Assembly: GCA_919901895.1 (NCBI GenBank)
Contig: CAKKQI010000112.1
Location: 1 to 6,430, forward strand
Direction: 5' to 3'
Source of the DNA: Candidatus Brocadiaceae bacterium
GTDB lineage: Bacteria > Planctomycetota > MHYJ01 > JACQXL01 > CAKKQI01
DNA: 6,430 nucleotides
Shown: in pieces, positions 6,140 to 6,430 of the stretch
How positions within the stretch are numbered: the first letter of the stretch is position 1
Layout: each line of letters opens with the position of its first letter
Notes under the pieces: model-generated
What the model was told of the DNA's origin: nothing
The model's database searches: none
The model's input: the letters and a program-made list of their open reading frames with translations, nothing else
Program-made: the position numbers and the translations under genes

Positions 6140-6263
6140 ATATCCAGGTAATAGAAAATTATTTAAACTTTGGCGGGACGAAAGATGGTTTAATCGGTAG
6201 CACTGAAAGCGCCACGACCTCACCGATGTTACCCCGATGTCCTCCAATGCTACGGATACGGGG

Positions 6264-6299
6264 GACTCCGCATTCCCGCCGAGGCGGGACATCGGAGTC
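6264..6299. repeat. Two-tier palindrome upstream of acr3
   Basis: The outer arms GACTCCG (6264-6270) and CGGAGTC (6293-6299) and the inner arms TCCCGCC (6274-6280) and GGCGGGA (6283-6289) are perfectly complementary. They are separated by a symmetrical internal loop, CAT on each side, with GA at the tip. The right-hand CAT is, on the minus strand, the ATG that opens the artificial extension of acr3. A competing 9-bp pairing exists between CCGATGTCC (6234-6242) and GGACATCGG (6287-6295). It looks like a dispersed palindromic repeat. Confidence 0.75.
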
Positions 6300-6353
6300 T
6301 ATCTGGGCAGGCATCGGAACACTCTACAAGCGGTTTCATAAGTCGTCCTGTGT

Positions 6354-6374
6354 CAACGACCGTAAAGGTCGTTG
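6354..6374. repeat. Perfect 8-bp hairpin
   Basis: CAACGACC (6354-6361) and GGTCGTTG (6367-6374) flank a GTAAA loop. It shares the CAACGA/TCGTTG ends with the hairpin at 6399-6428. No T-run follows on either strand. Confidence 0.7.
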
Positions 6375-6404
6375 CCTACCCTGAATTCGTGCGGTAGACA
6401 ACGA
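6369..6404. repeat. Overlapping 12-bp inverted repeat joining the two flanking hairpins
   Basis: TCGTTGCCTACC (6369-6380) and GGTAGACAACGA (6393-6404) match at eleven of twelve positions, around a 12-nt spacer. Each arm uses bases that also belong to the hairpin on its own side, so this fold and the flanking hairpins are largely mutually exclusive. Confidence 0.65.
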
Positions 6405-6428
6405 GTCCCGCTTTAGCGGGGCTCGTTG
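6399..6428. repeat. 13-bp hairpin at the window's right edge
   Basis: CAACGAGTCCCGC (6399-6411) and GCGGGGCTCGTTG (6416-6428) pair throughout with a single T-G wobble around a TTTA loop. It is GC-rich and stable. The sequence ends 2 bp later, so a following T-run cannot be excluded on the + strand; none is seen on the minus strand. Confidence 0.75.
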
Positions 6429-6430
6429 AT

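Larger units (their letters stand above)
6140..6430. other. Repeat-rich region upstream of acr3, no convincing gene
   Basis: These 291 bp reach the window edge. The part next to acr3 (6140-6215) contains AT-rich sequence that could hold the acr3 promoter, but no clear -35/-10 pair was found. From about 6222 onward the DNA is dominated by palindromes and repeated words: CCGATGT at 6223-6229 and 6234-6240, the reverse ACATCGG at 6289-6295, GCATCGG at 6311-6317, then three hairpins between 6264 and 6428. No ArsR-type operator could be singled out. Confidence 0.55.

Noticed and set aside
6399..6428. Intrinsic terminator
   Set aside because: The stem is strong, but no T-run is visible on either strand and no gene ends beside it within the window. 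It fits the repeat cluster better.
6354..6430. CRISPR-like repeats or a tRNA near the right edge
   Set aside because: The repeated words alternate in orientation and are not evenly spaced direct repeats. No cloverleaf or T-loop consensus can be built.

Overview
The window looks like a piece of an uncultured Gram-negative-type bacterial chromosome with moderate GC. A PVC-superphylum lineage (Planctomycetota, Omnitrophota or a relative) is a plausible guess, based on the style of the IS4 transposase, a lineage-specific secreted protein, and many short palindromic and dispersed repeats. This assignment is an inference and is weak. No rRNA, tRNA or CRISPR array is visible.

Layout from left to right. 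Positions 1-1125 hold the right-hand part of an IS4-family insertion sequence on the + strand; its left end lies outside the window. It abuts, tail to tail, a two-gene minus-strand operon (2662 to 1134). That operon encodes a secreted protein of unknown function, followed by a flavodoxin-fold FMN-binding oxidoreductase whose start overlaps the upstream stop by 4 bp. A 263-bp AT-rich divergent intergenic region (2663-2925) carries candidate promoters and degenerate repeats. Then comes folC on the + strand (2926-4311), for the bifunctional dihydrofolate/folylpolyglutamate synthase. Convergent to it lies a minus-strand pair (6139 to 4359): an ACR3-type arsenite efflux permease followed, with a 16-bp overlap, by a TSUP (TauE/SafE-type) membrane carrier. 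The last 291 bp (6140-6430) have no convincing gene and are packed with palindromes.

How the genes work together. FolC is housekeeping folate metabolism. ACR3 plus TSUP look like a co-translated export pair, with arsenite for ACR3 and an unknown, possibly sulfur-containing, anion for TSUP. No arsR or arsC is visible here. The secreted protein and the flavoprotein are clearly co-expressed, but their joint role is unknown.

The most distinctive signal is the density of short repeats and how they intrude on genes. One repeat supplies the stop codon and last residues of FolC. A 7-bp tandem repeat sits inside folC. A palindrome falls in the charged linker of the secreted protein. A palindrome upstream of acr3 creates a false 51-residue N-terminal extension. 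Interlocking hairpins fill the right edge. No wholly new multi-gene system is evident.
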